Shown here: positions 55,187-64,000 of the stretch, one piece after another
How positions within the stretch are numbered: position 1 is the first letter of the stretch
How the letters are laid out: the number at the start of each line of letters is the position of its first letter
Position numbers and translations under genes: made by a program
The notes under the pieces: generated by a model
What the model saw: only the letters and a program-made list of their open reading frames with translations
Told to the model about the DNA's origin: nothing
The model's database searches: none
Origin: Streptomyces lydicus
GTDB taxonomy: Bacteria; Actinomycetota; Actinomycetes; Streptomycetales; Streptomycetaceae
NCBI RefSeq assembly: GCF_001729485.1
Contig: NZ_CP017157.1
Span: 1,922,001-1,986,000, forward strand
Direction of reading: 5' to 3'
DNA length: 64,000 bases

Positions 55187-56161
55187 GTGCGTATCGCAGT
55201 CACCGGCTCCATCGCCACCGACCACCTGATGACCTTTCCCGGCCGCTTCGCCGACCAGCTCGTGGCCGACCAGCTGCATACCGTCTCGCTCTCCTTCCTG
55301 GTCGACCAGCTCGACGTCCGCCGCGGCGGGGTCGCCCCCAACATCTGCTTCGGCATGGGCCAGCTCGGCATCGAGCCGATCCTGGTCGGCGCCGCGGGCA
55401 ACGACTTCGAGGAGTACCGCGCCTGGCTCGACCGCCACGGCGTCGACACCCGCTCCGTCCGCATCTCCGAGGTCCTGCACACCGCCCGCTTCGTGTGCAC
55501 CACCGACGCCGACCACAACCAGATCGGCTCCTTCTACACCGGCGCGATGAGCGAGGCCCGGCTGATCGAGCTGCAGCACGTGGCCGAGCGGGTCGGCGGC
55601 CTGGACCTCGTCCTGATCGGCGCGGACGACCCCGAGGCGATGCTCCGGCACACCGAGGAGTGCCGGAGCCGCGGCATCCCCTTCGCCGCCGACTTCTCCC
55701 AGCAGATCGCCCGCATGGACGGCGAGAACATCCGCACCCTCATGGAGGGCGCCACCTACCTCTTCTCCAACGAGTACGAGAAGGGCCTGATCGAGTCGAA
55801 GAGCGGCTGGACCGCCGACGAGATCCTGGCCAAGGTCGGCACCCGGGTCACCACCCTCGGCTCCAACGGCGTCCGCATCGAGCGGGTCGGCGAGCCCGTC
55901 ATCGAGGTCGGCGTCCCCGAGGAGAAGACCAAGGCCGACCCCACCGGCGTCGGCGACGCCTTCCGCGCCGGCTTCCTGGCCGGCCTGGCCTGGGGCGTCG
56001 ACCTGGAGCGCGCCGCGCAGATCGGCTGCATGCTGGCCACCCTCGTCATCGAGACCGTCGGCACCCAGGAGTACGAGCTGCAGCGCAGCCACTTCATGGA
56101 CCGCTTCACCAAGGCGTACGGCCACGAGGCCGCCGCCGAGGTCCAGCAGCACCTGGCCTGA
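55187..56161 (+). CDS. PfkB family carbohydrate/nucleoside kinase
   Basis: A 324-residue ribokinase-fold kinase. The N-terminal signature GSIATDHLMTFPGRF, the middle GGVAPNICFGMGQLG and the C-terminal catalytic DPTGVGDAFRAGFLAGL (DTxxGAGD equivalent with the catalytic Asp) are clear. Streptomyces homologs are often annotated as adenosine kinase, but substrate cannot be settled from sequence alone. It starts GTG at 55187 with CAGGAG about 10 bases upstream. It faces the cysteine desulfurase gene tail to tail. Confidence 0.88.
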   Translation: MRIAVTGSIATDHLMTFPGRFADQLVADQLHTVSLSFLVDQLDVRRGGVAPNICFGMGQLGIEPILVGAAGNDFEEYRAWLDRHGVDTRSVRISEVLHTARFVCTTDADHNQIGSFYTGAMSEARLIELQHVAERVGGLDLVLIGADDPEAMLRHTEECRSRGIPFAADFSQQIARMDGENIRTLMEGATYLFSNEYEKGLIESKSGWTADEILAKVGTRVTTLGSNGVRIERVGEPVIEVGVPEEKTKADPTGVGDAFRAGFLAGLAWGVDLERAAQIGCMLATLVIETVGTQEYELQRSHFMDRFTKAYGHEAAAEVQQHLA

Positions 56162-56179
56162 ACCGGCCGGTCCGTCCCG

Positions 56180-57604
56180 TCAGACGCGGCGCCGCACCAC
56201 ATACGCGGCGCCGCGTTCGGCTGCCCGCTCCCCGACGTACTCCTGCTCACGCATCGTGCACCAGGCGGGGATGTCCTGCCGGGCCGCCTCGTCGTCGGAG
56301 AGCACCGTCACCGTCCCGCCGACCGGCACCCGGCCGATCACCTTCGCCAGCTCGATGACCGGGATCGGGCAGCGCCTGCCGAGCGCGTCGACGACCAGGT
56401 CCGCCGGCTCGGCGGCCGTCCCGGCCGGTGCGCCCTGCGGCGCAGCCGCCTCCGGGGCCTCCGCCGGCGCCGCGGGCACCCCCAGCCGCTCCCGCACCGA
56501 CCGCACCAGCCCCGGCAGCACCTCCAGGAACCGCTCCACCTCCGCCTCGGCCGTGCCGTACGGCAGCGACACCCGGACGTTCCCCTCGGACAGCACGCCC
56601 ATCGCCCGCAGCACATGGCTCGGGATCAGCGTGCTCGACGTGCAGGACGAACCGGACGAGACGGAGAAGCCGGCCCGGTCGAGCTCGCCCAGCAACGTCT
56701 CCCCGTCGACATAGAGACAGGAGAAGGTGACCAGATGGGGGAGACGGTGCACCGGATCGCCGACCACCTCCACGTCCGGGACCAGCTCCGGCACCCGCGT
56801 CCGGATCCGGTCCACCAGCGTCCGCAGCCGGGCCGCCTCGGCGGACGTCTCCGGGCCCCGCAGGGCACGCAGCGACGCCGCGGCCGCCACGATCGCCGGA
56901 AGGTTCTCGAACCCGGCGCTGCGGCCCGACTCCCGCTCGTCCGCCGGCCCCTGGGGCGCGAACCGGGTCCCCTTGCGGACCACGAGCAGCCCCACCCCGG
57001 GCGGGCCGCCCCATTTGTGCGCGCTGGCCGCCAGCACCGACCAGGCACCGGGCACCCGCCCCCACGGCAGCGACTGCGCGGCGTCCACCAACAGGGGCAC
57101 CCCGGCCTCCTGGCACAGCCCGGCCACCTCCTCGACCGGCTGTTCCGTCCCCACCTCGTGATTGGCGGACTGCACGGCCACCAGCGCGGTGTCCCCGGTG
57201 AGCGCCGCGGCCACGTCACCCGCCGCCACCCGCCCGGCGCCGTTCACCGCCACCTCCGCACGGGTGCCGCCGGCCGCCTCATGGACCTCCGCGGCATGCA
57301 GGACGGAGGAGTGCTCCACGGCGGAGTGCACCAGCCGGCGGCCGGCACGCCGGCGGGCCGCCAGCACGCCGGACACTCCCGAATGCACCGCATGTGTCCC
57401 CGATGGGGTGAAAACCAGCTCGTCCGGACGACAGCCGACGGCCTCGGCCGCGGCCTCCCGGGCGGCGTCCAGCAGCAGCCGGGCGCGGCGCCCTTCGCGG
57501 TAGAGGCGGGCCGGATCGGCCCAGCCCTCGTCCAGCGAGGCGAGCAGGGCCTCGCGGGCGACGGGGTGCAGGGGGGCGGCGGACGCGGCGTCGAAGTAGG
57601 GCAC
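56180..57604 (-). CDS. Cysteine desulfurase fused to TusA-like domain
   Basis: A 474-residue fusion. The N-terminal ~385 residues are a class V PLP enzyme: FTPSGTHAVHSGVSG, HSAVEHSSVLHA, LLVDAAQSLPWG and the PLP lysine in ASAHKWGGPPGVG, with the flexible-loop cysteine in SGSSCTSSTLIPSH. A Pro/Ala-rich linker follows (AAPAEAPEAAAPQGAPAG), then a C-terminal TusA/SirA-like domain with the sulfur-acceptor motif RRCPIPVIELAK. Fusing donor and acceptor suggests direct persulfide relay. The GTG at 57604 before PYFDAAS is the only supported start. The recipient pathway (tRNA, Fe-S or molybdopterin) is not shown. Confidence 0.88.
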   Translation of the reverse strand: MPYFDAASAAPLHPVAREALLASLDEGWADPARLYREGRRARLLLDAAREAAAEAVGCRPDELVFTPSGTHAVHSGVSGVLAARRRAGRRLVHSAVEHSSVLHAAEVHEAAGGTRAEVAVNGAGRVAAGDVAAALTGDTALVAVQSANHEVGTEQPVEEVAGLCQEAGVPLLVDAAQSLPWGRVPGAWSVLAASAHKWGGPPGVGLLVVRKGTRFAPQGPADERESGRSAGFENLPAIVAAAASLRALRGPETSAEAARLRTLVDRIRTRVPELVPDVEVVGDPVHRLPHLVTFSCLYVDGETLLGELDRAGFSVSSGSSCTSSTLIPSHVLRAMGVLSEGNVRVSLPYGTAEAEVERFLEVLPGLVRSVRERLGVPAAPAEAPEAAAPQGAPAGTAAEPADLVVDALGRRCPIPVIELAKVIGRVPVGGTVTVLSDDEAARQDIPAWCTMREQEYVGERAAERGAAYVVRRRV

Positions 57605-57697
57605 GTACGAGACGGTAGCCCAGCACCGGCGCGCCGTCAGATGCCTGGTGGAAGCGGGTATTCGGGCGTCCGGGCGGCGGCTCGGGGACGTCCCGGC

Positions 57698-57712
57698 CAC
57701 CCCTTAGGGGTG
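57698..57712. promoter_or_regulatory. CACCCC-TTA-GGGGTG palindrome
   Basis: A perfect 6-3-6 inverted repeat in the divergent spacer between the cysteine desulfurase and ctaC genes. It could be an operator; size alone gives limited support. Confidence 0.35.
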
Positions 57713-57873
57713 CGTCGCGGCGCGTTGGGCACCCTCCCCGCGCGACCCCAAATAGCGTCCAGTAGGGTTTGGTCCGCATAAACATCCAAACCCCTGCCCG
57801 ACGCAGGGCGGCGACCGACCAGCGAGTAAGGCCGCAGCCGACCGCGCGGGCGAGACTCTCGGGAAGGCGCTAC

Positions 57874-58836
57874 GTGAGTCCCAACGGCTCCGACCGCTCG
57901 TCGCGGCGCCCGATGCGGCGGAAGCTGCCGCAGGTGCTTGCTGCGGGCCTGGTCCTGGCGACCGCTACTGGTTGCACATATAAGGACTTCCCCCGCCTCG
58001 GCATGCCAACGCCCGTCACCGACGAGGCGCCGCGGATCCTCTCTCTTTGGCAGGGCTCCTGGGCCGCCGCCCTCGCAACGGGCGTGCTGGTGTGGGGCCT
58101 GATCATTTGGAGCGTGATCTTCCACCGCCGCAGCAGGACCAAGGTGGAGGTCCCCGCGCAGACCCGGTACAACATGCCGATCGAGGCGTTGTACACGATC
58201 GTCCCCTTCATCATCATCGCGGTGCTGTTCTACTTCACCGCGCGTGATGAGAGCGCGCTCCTCAAGACTTCCAAGAAGCCGGACCACGTCGTCAACGTGG
58301 TGGGCTTCCAGTGGAGCTGGGCGTTCAACTACCTGGAGAACGTGGACGGCAACAAGTCGACCACGAACATCAACTCCAGCGCGCTCTCCGCCATCCCGGA
58401 CAAGTGGAAGAAGACCGCGCCGGCCGGTGCCGACGGTGTCTACGACACGGGTACCCCGGGCGAGCGGAACCCGCAGACCGGCAACCCCGGTCCCACCCTG
58501 TGGCTGCCGAAGGGCGAGACGGTCCAGTTCGTGCTGACCTCTCGTGACGTCATCCACTCCTTCTGGGTGGTGCCGTTCCTGATGAAGCAGGACGTCATCC
58601 CGGGCCACACCAACGTCTTCGAGGTGACTCCCAACAAGGAGGGCACCTTCATGGGCAAGTGCGCCGAGCTCTGCGGCGTCGACCACTCCCGGATGCTCTT
58701 CAACGTCAAGGTCGTGTCCCCCGAGCGTTACCGGGCACACCTGAAGGACCTGGCGAAGAAGGGCCAGACCGGATACCTGCCGTCGGGCATCAAGCAGACG
58801 GATCACGCCAGGAATGCGGAGACGAAGAACCAGTGA
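57874..58836 (+). CDS. ctaC: Cytochrome c oxidase subunit II
   Basis: Subunit II of the aa3 oxidase accepts electrons from the cytochrome bc1 complex through its CuA site. The 320-residue protein has a lipobox-type cysteine ([11 protein letters not shown]) after a hydrophobic signal, so it is probably lipid-modified, then two helices (about residues 62-82 and 105-125). The CuA site [12 protein letters not shown] lies near residue 267, with the other ligand His in DVIHSFWVV. The GTG at 57874 has GGGAAGG about 6 bases upstream. Its stop overlaps ctaD (GTGA), coupling the two. Confidence 0.97.
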   Translation: MSPNGSDRSSRRPMRRKLPQVLAAGLVLATATGCTYKDFPRLGMPTPVTDEAPRILSLWQGSWAAALATGVLVWGLIIWSVIFHRRSRTKVEVPAQTRYNMPIEALYTIVPFIIIAVLFYFTARDESALLKTSKKPDHVVNVVGFQWSWAFNYLENVDGNKSTTNINSSALSAIPDKWKKTAPAGADGVYDTGTPGERNPQTGNPGPTLWLPKGETVQFVLTSRDVIHSFWVVPFLMKQDVIPGHTNVFEVTPNKEGTFMGKCAELCGVDHSRMLFNVKVVSPERYRAHLKDLAKKGQTGYLPSGIKQTDHARNAETKNQ

Positions 58837-60569
58837 GCATCCTCAACGAACCTCAGGGTGCCGCCGCCGATACGGCTCCGGCAGCACCGCCCGTACGCAA
58901 GAAGCAACCCGGTATCGCTGCCGTGAAGTGGCTGACGACCACTGACCACAAGACCATCGGCACGATGTACCTGGTCACGTCGTTCGCGTTCTTCTGCGTC
59001 GGCGGCCTGATGGCGCTGCTGATGCGCGCCGAGCTGGCCCGTCCCGGCACGCAGATCATGTCGAACGAGCAGTTCAACCAGGCGTTCACGATGCACGGCA
59101 CGATCATGCTGCTGATGTTCGCGACGCCGCTGTTCGCCGGATTCGCGAACTGGATCATGCCGCTGCAGATCGGCGCGCCCGACGTGGCGTTCCCGCGGCT
59201 GAACATGTTCGCCTACTGGCTGTACCTCTTCGGCTCGCTGATCGCGGTGGCCGGCTTCCTCACCCCGCAGGGTGCGGCGGACTTCGGCTGGTTCGCCTAC
59301 TCCCCGCTGTCGGACGCGGTCCGCTCGCCGGGCGTCGGCGCCGACATGTGGATCATGGGTCTGGCCTTCTCGGGCTTCGGCACGATCCTCGGTTCGGTCA
59401 ACTTCATCACGACGATCATCTGCATGCGGGCCCCCGGCATGACGATGTTCCGGATGCCGATCTTCACCTGGAACGTGCTGCTGACCGGTGTGCTGGTCCT
59501 GCTGGCCTTCCCGGTCCTGGCCGCCGCGCTGTTCGCCCTGGAGGCGGACCGTAAATTCGGTGCCCATGTATTCGACGCCGCAAATGGCGGGGCATTGCTG
59601 TGGCAGCACCTCTTCTGGTTCTTCGGCCATCCAGAGGTGTACATCATCGCCCTGCCGTTCTTCGGCATCATTTCCGAGGTCATTCCGGTCTTCTCCCGGA
59701 AGCCGATGTTCGGTTACATCGGTCTGATCGCGGCGACGATTTCGATCGCCGGCCTTTCGGTCACGGTGTGGGCGCACCACATGTACGTCACGGGCGGCGT
59801 GCTGTTGCCGTTCTTCTCGTTCATGACGTTCCTGATCGCGGTGCCGACCGGTGTGAAGTTCTTCAACTGGATCGGCACGATGTGGAAGGGCTCGCTGTCC
59901 TTCGAGACGCCGATGCTGTGGGCGGTCGGCTTCCTGATCACCTTCACCTTCGGTGGTCTGACCGGTGTCATCCTGGCCTCGCCGCCGATGGACTTCCACA
60001 TCTCCGACTCGTACTTCGTGGTGGCGCACTTCCACTACGTGGTCTTCGGCACGGTCGTCTTCGCGATGTTCTCCGGCTTCCACTTCTGGTGGCCGAAGTT
60101 CACCGGCAAGATGCTGGACGAGCGCCTCGGCAAGATCACCTTCTGGACGCTGTTCATCGGCTTCCACGGCACCTTCCTCGTCCAGCACTGGCTGGGCGCC
60201 GAGGGCATGCCGCGGCGTTACGCGGACTACCTCGCGGCCGACGGCTTCACGACGCTGAACACCATCTCGACGATCAGCTCGTTCCTGTTGGGCCTGTCGA
60301 TCCTGCCCTTCATGTACAACGTCTGGAAGACGGCGAAGTACGGCAAGAAGGTCGAGGTCGACGACCCGTGGGGCTACGGCCGCTCGCTGGAGTGGGCGAC
60401 CTCCTGCCCGCCGCCGCGGCACAACTTCCTCACGCTGCCCCGGATTCGCTCCGAATCCCCGGCGTTCGACCTGCACCACCCGGAGATCGCGGCTCTCGAC
60501 GCGCTGCACAACGGTCACGGCGCGGCGGATGACAAGTCCCTCGCCGGCGGCAAGGAGGCGGGCAAGTGA
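58833..60569 (+). CDS. ctaD: Cytochrome c oxidase subunit I
   Basis: Subunit I carries heme a, heme a3 and CuB and reduces oxygen. The 578-residue protein is a 12-helix membrane protein with [10 protein letters not shown] (heme a ligand), [14 protein letters not shown] (CuB His and crosslinked Tyr), VWAHHMY (CuB His pair) and [10 protein letters not shown] (heme ligands). It starts GTG at 58833 within the ctaC stop and its own stop overlaps ctaF. Confidence 0.98.
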   Translation: MSILNEPQGAAADTAPAAPPVRKKQPGIAAVKWLTTTDHKTIGTMYLVTSFAFFCVGGLMALLMRAELARPGTQIMSNEQFNQAFTMHGTIMLLMFATPLFAGFANWIMPLQIGAPDVAFPRLNMFAYWLYLFGSLIAVAGFLTPQGAADFGWFAYSPLSDAVRSPGVGADMWIMGLAFSGFGTILGSVNFITTIICMRAPGMTMFRMPIFTWNVLLTGVLVLLAFPVLAAALFALEADRKFGAHVFDAANGGALLWQHLFWFFGHPEVYIIALPFFGIISEVIPVFSRKPMFGYIGLIAATISIAGLSVTVWAHHMYVTGGVLLPFFSFMTFLIAVPTGVKFFNWIGTMWKGSLSFETPMLWAVGFLITFTFGGLTGVILASPPMDFHISDSYFVVAHFHYVVFGTVVFAMFSGFHFWWPKFTGKMLDERLGKITFWTLFIGFHGTFLVQHWLGAEGMPRRYADYLAADGFTTLNTISTISSFLLGLSILPFMYNVWKTAKYGKKVEVDDPWGYGRSLEWATSCPPPRHNFLTLPRIRSESPAFDLHHPEIAALDALHNGHGAADDKSLAGGKEAGK

Positions 60570-60964
60570 GAATCCAGGGCAAGATGTTCATCTGGCTCTC
60601 GGTCTTCGTCCTGGCCATGGCGGTCGTCTACGGCGTCTGGTCGAAGGAGCCCGCGGGCACCACGGCACTCTTCCTCGCCTTCGGCCTGTGCATCATGGTC
60701 GGCTACTACCTGGCCTTCACGGCCCGGCGGGTCGACGCGGGTGCTCAGGACAACGAGGACGCCGAGGTCTCGGACGACGCCGGTGAGCTGGGCTTCTTCA
60801 GCCCGCACAGCTGGCAGCCGCTGTCCCTGGCGGTCGGCGGTGCGCTGGCCTTCCTGGGCGTCGTCTTCGGCTGGTGGCTGCTGTACTTCTCGGCCCCGGT
60901 GATCCTCGTCGGCCTCTTCGGCTGGGTCTTCGAGTACTACCGCGGCGAGAACCGCACCCAGTGA
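60566..60964 (+). CDS. ctaF: Cytochrome c oxidase subunit IV
   Basis: A 132-residue actinobacterial subunit IV with about four hydrophobic helices ([73 protein letters not shown]). It starts GTG at 60566 overlapping ctaD (GTGA). It completes the ctaCDF unit, which ends at a hairpin. Confidence 0.93.
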   Translation: MRIQGKMFIWLSVFVLAMAVVYGVWSKEPAGTTALFLAFGLCIMVGYYLAFTARRVDAGAQDNEDAEVSDDAGELGFFSPHSWQPLSLAVGGALAFLGVVFGWWLLYFSAPVILVGLFGWVFEYYRGENRTQ

Positions 60965-60994
60965 GCGGCAAAATGCACGGCTGACACGCCGTAC

Positions 60995-61032
60995 GGCAGG
61001 CCCGGACACCTCAACAGGTGTCCGGGCCTGCC
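60995..61032 (+). terminator. Hairpin terminator after ctaF
   Basis: Perfect 17-base arms GGCAGGCCCGGACACCT and AGGTGTCCGGGCCTGCC with a CAAC loop, followed by CCGTTTGG. Confidence 0.88.
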
Positions 61033-61109
61033 CCGTTTGGCGGCGCGGGGCAGACCCGTTTGCAGTCCTCCAGCGCGCTGGGGATGGTGATTCTTCGTAC
61101 TTTTGGGGC

Positions 61110-62384
61110 ATGAGTTACAGACCTCGAACCCGGACGGTGCTGAGCTGCGGCCTCCTGCTCGTGCCCCTCGCGGTGAGCACCGCCGCGTGCGGGGGCTCGG
61201 CGTCGGAACAGCTCTCCGCCAATCCTTACGACGCGAGCGACCAGATCACCGCCAACACCCCTGACGGCAAGAAGAAAGCGGACCCCGACAAGCCGCTTGA
61301 GGTCTCCGTCAAGGACTCCGACGCCCGGATCACGGACGTCACCGCCACCGATTCCACCGGCCGCTTCATCCGCGGCGAACTGAGCGCCGACGGCCGGCAC
61401 TGGCGCACCACCGTGCCACTGGCCGCCGGCACCCGCTACACCGTTCAGGTCAACACCGAGGACGAGGACGGCTCGCCCGGCCGCAAGACGCTGGTGGTCA
61501 ACACCACCGACGCGGACGGCCAGTTGACCGCGACCTTCGGCCCGGAGAGCGGCGAGTACGGCGTCGGCCAGCCGGTCACCGCCGAGCTGAGCCAGCCCAT
61601 CAAGGACGCCAAGGCCCGGGCCGTCGTCGAGAGCGCCCTGAAGGTCGACTCGATGCCCCGCGTCGAGGGCTCCTGGCACTGGGTGGACGACAAGAAGCTG
61701 CACTTCCGCCCGAAGGAGTACTGGCCCGCCCACGCCACTATCTCGGTGCACAGCAACCTCACCGGCCTGAAGATCGCCAAGGGGCTCTACGGCGGGCAGT
61801 CCAAGCCCATCAGGCTCACCACCGGCGACCGCGTGGAGGCCGTCACCGACGCGGCCTCGCACCAGATGACGGTCAAGCGCAACGGCCAGTCGATCAACAC
61901 CATCCCGGTGACCACCGGCAAGCCCGGCTTCTCCACCCGCAACGGCGTCAAGGTCGTGCTCGGCAAGGAGAGCTTCGTACGGATGCGCAGTTCGACCGTC
62001 GGCATCGCCGCCGGCAGCTCCGACTCCTACGACCTGCCGGTCTACTGGGCCACCCGGGTGACGTGGAGCGGTGAGTACGTCCACGCCGCACCCTGGTCCG
62101 TCGGATCGCAGGGCGCGGCGAACGTCAGCCACGGCTGTACGGGCATGTCCACCAGCAACGCCCAGTGGTTCTTCAACACCGTGCGGGTGGGCGACCTGGT
62201 CACGGTCATCAACAGCGGCGGGGACACCATGACGCCGTTCGACAACGGCTTCGGTGACTGGAACATGCCCTGGAAGGAATGGCGGGCCGGCAGCGCGCTG
62301 AAGAACAAGGCAGGCAGCACCACAGGGGCCGCGGAGCGCCAGCAGGACCCGGGCAGCGACGCCCGGCTCCGGCCGAGGATCTGA
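61110..62384 (+). CDS. L,D-transpeptidase lipoprotein (YkuD domain)
   Basis: A 424-residue secreted cell-wall enzyme. The signal peptide ends in a lipobox (STAACGG, Cys near residue 27). Two Ig-like domains follow, as in mycobacterial Ldt proteins, then the YkuD domain with catalytic SHGCTGMS (His and Cys near residue 342) and a downstream WF...VGDLVTVIN segment. The C-terminal WNMPWKEWRAGSALKN is usual. Such enzymes form 3-3 crosslinks in peptidoglycan. It is placed between ctaF and ctaE; cause unclear. Confidence 0.93.
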   Translation: MSYRPRTRTVLSCGLLLVPLAVSTAACGGSASEQLSANPYDASDQITANTPDGKKKADPDKPLEVSVKDSDARITDVTATDSTGRFIRGELSADGRHWRTTVPLAAGTRYTVQVNTEDEDGSPGRKTLVVNTTDADGQLTATFGPESGEYGVGQPVTAELSQPIKDAKARAVVESALKVDSMPRVEGSWHWVDDKKLHFRPKEYWPAHATISVHSNLTGLKIAKGLYGGQSKPIRLTTGDRVEAVTDAASHQMTVKRNGQSINTIPVTTGKPGFSTRNGVKVVLGKESFVRMRSSTVGIAAGSSDSYDLPVYWATRVTWSGEYVHAAPWSVGSQGAANVSHGCTGMSTSNAQWFFNTVRVGDLVTVINSGGDTMTPFDNGFGDWNMPWKEWRAGSALKNKAGSTTGAAERQQDPGSDARLRPRI

Positions 62385-62431
62385 GCCCGCTCAGCGGCCG
62401 CCCAGGCCCCGCCCCGGGCCGGGCCCGCCGC

Positions 62432-62833
62432 TCAGACCTGCACGAGGTTCTTGCGGCGCAGCAGCCCCGCCAGGGCGTCGGCAAAGGCCACCGGGTCGAT
62501 CGGATGCGGCACCGCCGCGTCCGCCCGGCTCCAGGTGGCCAGCCAGGCGTCCTGGGGGCGGCCGATCAGCAGCAGCACCGGCGGGCACCGGAAGATCTCG
62601 TCCTTGATCTGCCGGCAGACGCCCATCCCGCCCGCCGGCGCGGTCTCGCCGTCCAGCACGCAGACGTCGATACCGCCCTGTTCCAGGGCTTCGAGGACCG
62701 CCGGCGCGGTGGCGCACTCCAGGATCTCGATCTGCGGGGCATCGGCGGCGGGGCGCCGTCCGGCCGCCAGCCGGACCTGCTCGCGGGTGTGGGCGTTGTC
62801 GCTGTAGACCAGCACCGTGGCAGTCGCCTGCAT
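62432..62833 (-). CDS. Orphan degenerate receiver-domain protein
   Basis: A 133-residue stand-alone receiver-like protein. D12 (VYSDN) and D61 (VCVLDGE) occupy the acidic-pocket positions, but only one of the usual N-terminal acidic pair is present. The conserved Thr/Ser (LLLIGRPQ) and the Lys (VPHPIDP, where KP is expected) are replaced. It may not be phosphorylated by the ordinary route. The ATG at 62833 has GGAGGA 6 bases upstream. It sits inside the cytochrome oxidase region, divergent from ctaE. It has no output domain, so it may act by protein contact. Confidence 0.75.
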   Translation of the reverse strand: MQATATVLVYSDNAHTREQVRLAAGRRPAADAPQIEILECATAPAVLEALEQGGIDVCVLDGETAPAGGMGVCRQIKDEIFRCPPVLLLIGRPQDAWLATWSRADAAVPHPIDPVAFADALAGLLRRKNLVQV

Positions 62834-63096
62834 CGTTCCTCCACGCTCCTCGTAGCGGCAGAGCATCGGGTGGCGCTCTTGGGCCGGATGCTACTCCCGC
62901 GGCCCCTGGGCGCAGGAGGGGTTGGGCGGATCCAAGATCTGCCCGACAGTCCGTCAGCACCGGCGTACGGGGGCCGGGCGGGCCGCGGCGCCCGGTCCGC
63001 GTCCCCCCTTCGGGCGACCGCCGAAACGGTCCGTACGAGCAGGGCATACGTCCTTGACACACCGAACGGCACCCCCCGGAGTGAGGGCGGGATAAG

Positions 63097-63117
63097 CGAC
63101 CGACATAATGTCGGTCG
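63097..63117. promoter_or_regulatory. Perfect 21-base palindrome over ctaE start
   Basis: CGACCGACAT-A-ATGTCGGTCG (10-1-10) includes the ATG of ctaE at 63108 and ends in the alternative GTG (63117-63119). A TTGACA hexamer lies at 63054-63059. The palindrome could be a repressor site at the start region or a short leader structure blocking translation. Confidence 0.5.
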
Positions 63118-63728
63118 TGGCGACAGCAACGACAGTAGAAACCGGGCACGCGCACCCGTCGGTCAATCGGCCGAACCTCACCAGCGTCGGAACCATCATC
63201 TGGCTGAGTTCCGAGCTGATGTTCTTCGCGGCCCTCTTCGCGATGTACTTCACCCTTCGATCGGTGACCGGATCCGCGTATTGGAAGGAATCCGCCAGTG
63301 CGCTGAATCTTCCGTTCTCCGCGACCAACACCACGATCCTGGTGCTCAGCTCGCTGACCTGCCAGCTCGGCGTTTTCGCGGCCGAGCGCGGCGACGTCAA
63401 GAAGCTCCGCGCGTGGTTCGTGGTCACCTTCATCATGGGTGCGATCTTCATCGGCGGTCAGGTCTTCGAGTACACGGAGCTGGTCAAGCACGAGGGCCTG
63501 TCGCTCTCGTCCGGCCCGTACGGCTCGGTGTTCTACCTGACCACCGGTTTCCACGGACTGCACGTGACGGGCGGTCTGATCGCCTTCCTGCTGGTCCTGG
63601 GCAGGACGTACGCGGCCAAGAGGTTCACCCACACGCAGGCCACCGCGGCCATCGTTGTGTCCTACTACTGGCACTTCGTCGATGTCGTCTGGATCGGCCT
63701 CTTCGCCACGATCTATCTGATCCGGTAA
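63108..63728 (+). CDS. ctaE: Cytochrome c oxidase subunit III
   Basis: Subunit III stabilises the oxidase core. The 206-residue protein has about five hydrophobic helices, consistent with the short actinobacterial form, including [30 protein letters not shown] and [17 protein letters not shown]. Starts are either ATG 63108 or GTG 63117 ([14 protein letters not shown]); the GTG lies at the edge of a perfect palindrome. It is 88 bases upstream of qcrC and probably cotranscribed with it, linking oxidase and bc1 complex. Confidence 0.95.
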   Translation: MSVVATATTVETGHAHPSVNRPNLTSVGTIIWLSSELMFFAALFAMYFTLRSVTGSAYWKESASALNLPFSATNTTILVLSSLTCQLGVFAAERGDVKKLRAWFVVTFIMGAIFIGGQVFEYTELVKHEGLSLSSGPYGSVFYLTTGFHGLHVTGGLIAFLLVLGRTYAAKRFTHTQATAAIVVSYYWHFVDVVWIGLFATIYLIR

Positions 63729-63816
63729 CCGGTACCGGGGCCTGGTTCCCGGGTCCGCACATCAGACAGACATAGCCAAAGCATCGACGCAGAAGATCCT
63801 GACACCGGGGTAATCC

Positions 63817-64000
63817 GTGAAAAAGCTCTCCGCACGACGGCGCCATCCGCTGGCGGCGCTCGTCGTCCTACTCTTCGCGCTGGCGGTCACCGGGGGGCTG
63901 TACGCCGCGTTCGCGCCGGCGGACAAGGCTCAGGCCGATGACACCGCCCAGTCCCTTGCCATCAAGGAGGGCAAGAAGCTCTACGCCGTCGGCTGCGCAA
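63817..64000 (+). CDS. qcrC: Cytochrome bc1 complex diheme subunit, 5' part
   Basis: The gene begins with GTG at 63817 (VKKLSARRRHPLAALVVLLFALAVTGGLYAAFAP...), giving a basic N-terminus and a transmembrane helix, and runs off the window end just at KKLYAVGCA, the beginning of the first CxxCH heme motif. Position after ctaE and the start sequence fit QcrC, the diheme cytochrome c of the actinobacterial bc1-aa3 supercomplex. Only about 61 residues are seen. Confidence 0.85.
   Translation, partial: MKKLSARRRHPLAALVVLLFALAVTGGLYAAFAPADKAQADDTAQSLAIKEGKKLYAVGCA

Noticed and set aside
1..64000. CRISPR arrays, tRNA or rRNA genes, integrases, transposases
   Set aside because: No regularly spaced repeats, cloverleaf-like sequences, integrase or transposase motifs were recognised on either strand by eye.

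Overview
The window is a high-GC, Streptomyces-type chromosome segment. Evidence: very high GC with strong third-position GC bias, frequent GTG (and one TTG) starts, GC-rich hairpin terminators without long T-runs, and a gene order typical of Streptomyces: glnA next to lipA/lipB, aceE, sucB/lpd, pepA, cobalamin late-step genes, pspA, nadA/erpA, and the cytochrome oxidase cluster leading into qcrC. Most of the window (about 7.5 to 64 kb) is this conserved housekeeping core. The first 7.3 kb is accessory defence DNA.

Layout. 1-7.3 kb: a DISARM-type phage defence locus cut by the window edge (3' part of drmA, complete drmB, convergent C5 methyltransferase drmMII), then a decayed Vsr endonuclease plus second C5 methyltransferase pair. 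7.4-13 kb: type I glutamine synthetase with a textbook GlnR operator, an RDD membrane protein, a DUF4191 protein, and lipoate genes lipA and lipB. 13-22 kb: a frameshifted HTH/TPR-like regulator, an FAD oxidoreductase, a TIGR01777 epimerase carrying an in-frame dispersed-repeat insert, a DUF4240 protein, a sigma-like membrane protein, an SDR protein lacking its catalytic Tyr, and a WYL regulator. 22-31 kb: 2-oxo acid dehydrogenase genes (aceE, GntR regulator, E2, lpd) and leucyl aminopeptidase. 31-39 kb: cobS, cobT and cobU with an inserted set of three membrane-protein genes (one lysyltransferase-like) and a short methyltransferase-like gene. 39-46.6 kb: envelope-stress genes (pspA, its partner, a NarL-type two-component pair) and an RND-type permease. 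46.8-50.6 kb: a translationally coupled trio of dehydrogenase small subunit, GMC flavoprotein and ferritin-like VioB-type protein. 50.7-57.6 kb: a secreted protein, nadA and erpA on either side of a shared regulatory region, hypothetical proteins, a PfkB kinase and a cysteine desulfurase-TusA fusion. 57.9-64 kb: ctaC-ctaD-ctaF, an L,D-transpeptidase lipoprotein, a degenerate receiver protein, ctaE and the start of qcrC.

How it works together. The core genes link nitrogen assimilation (glnA), lipoylation (lipA/lipB) and its substrates (the E2 protein), central carbon entry (aceE, sucB, lpd), NAD and Fe-S biogenesis (nadA, erpA, cysteine desulfurase) and the terminal aa3 oxidase. The best candidates for something undescribed are the coupled small-subunit/GMC/ferritin-like trio, the repeated CGTC-N5-GACG boxes between nadA and erpA, the perfect 21-bp palindrome over the ctaE start, and the degraded MTase/Vsr pair beside DISARM. 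No tRNA, rRNA, CRISPR array, integrase or transposase was recognised. The only stretch over 300 bases without an intact gene is 6162-7542, described under its relics and terminator; 29364-29674 (311 bases) holds the lpd promoter region and a hairpin.
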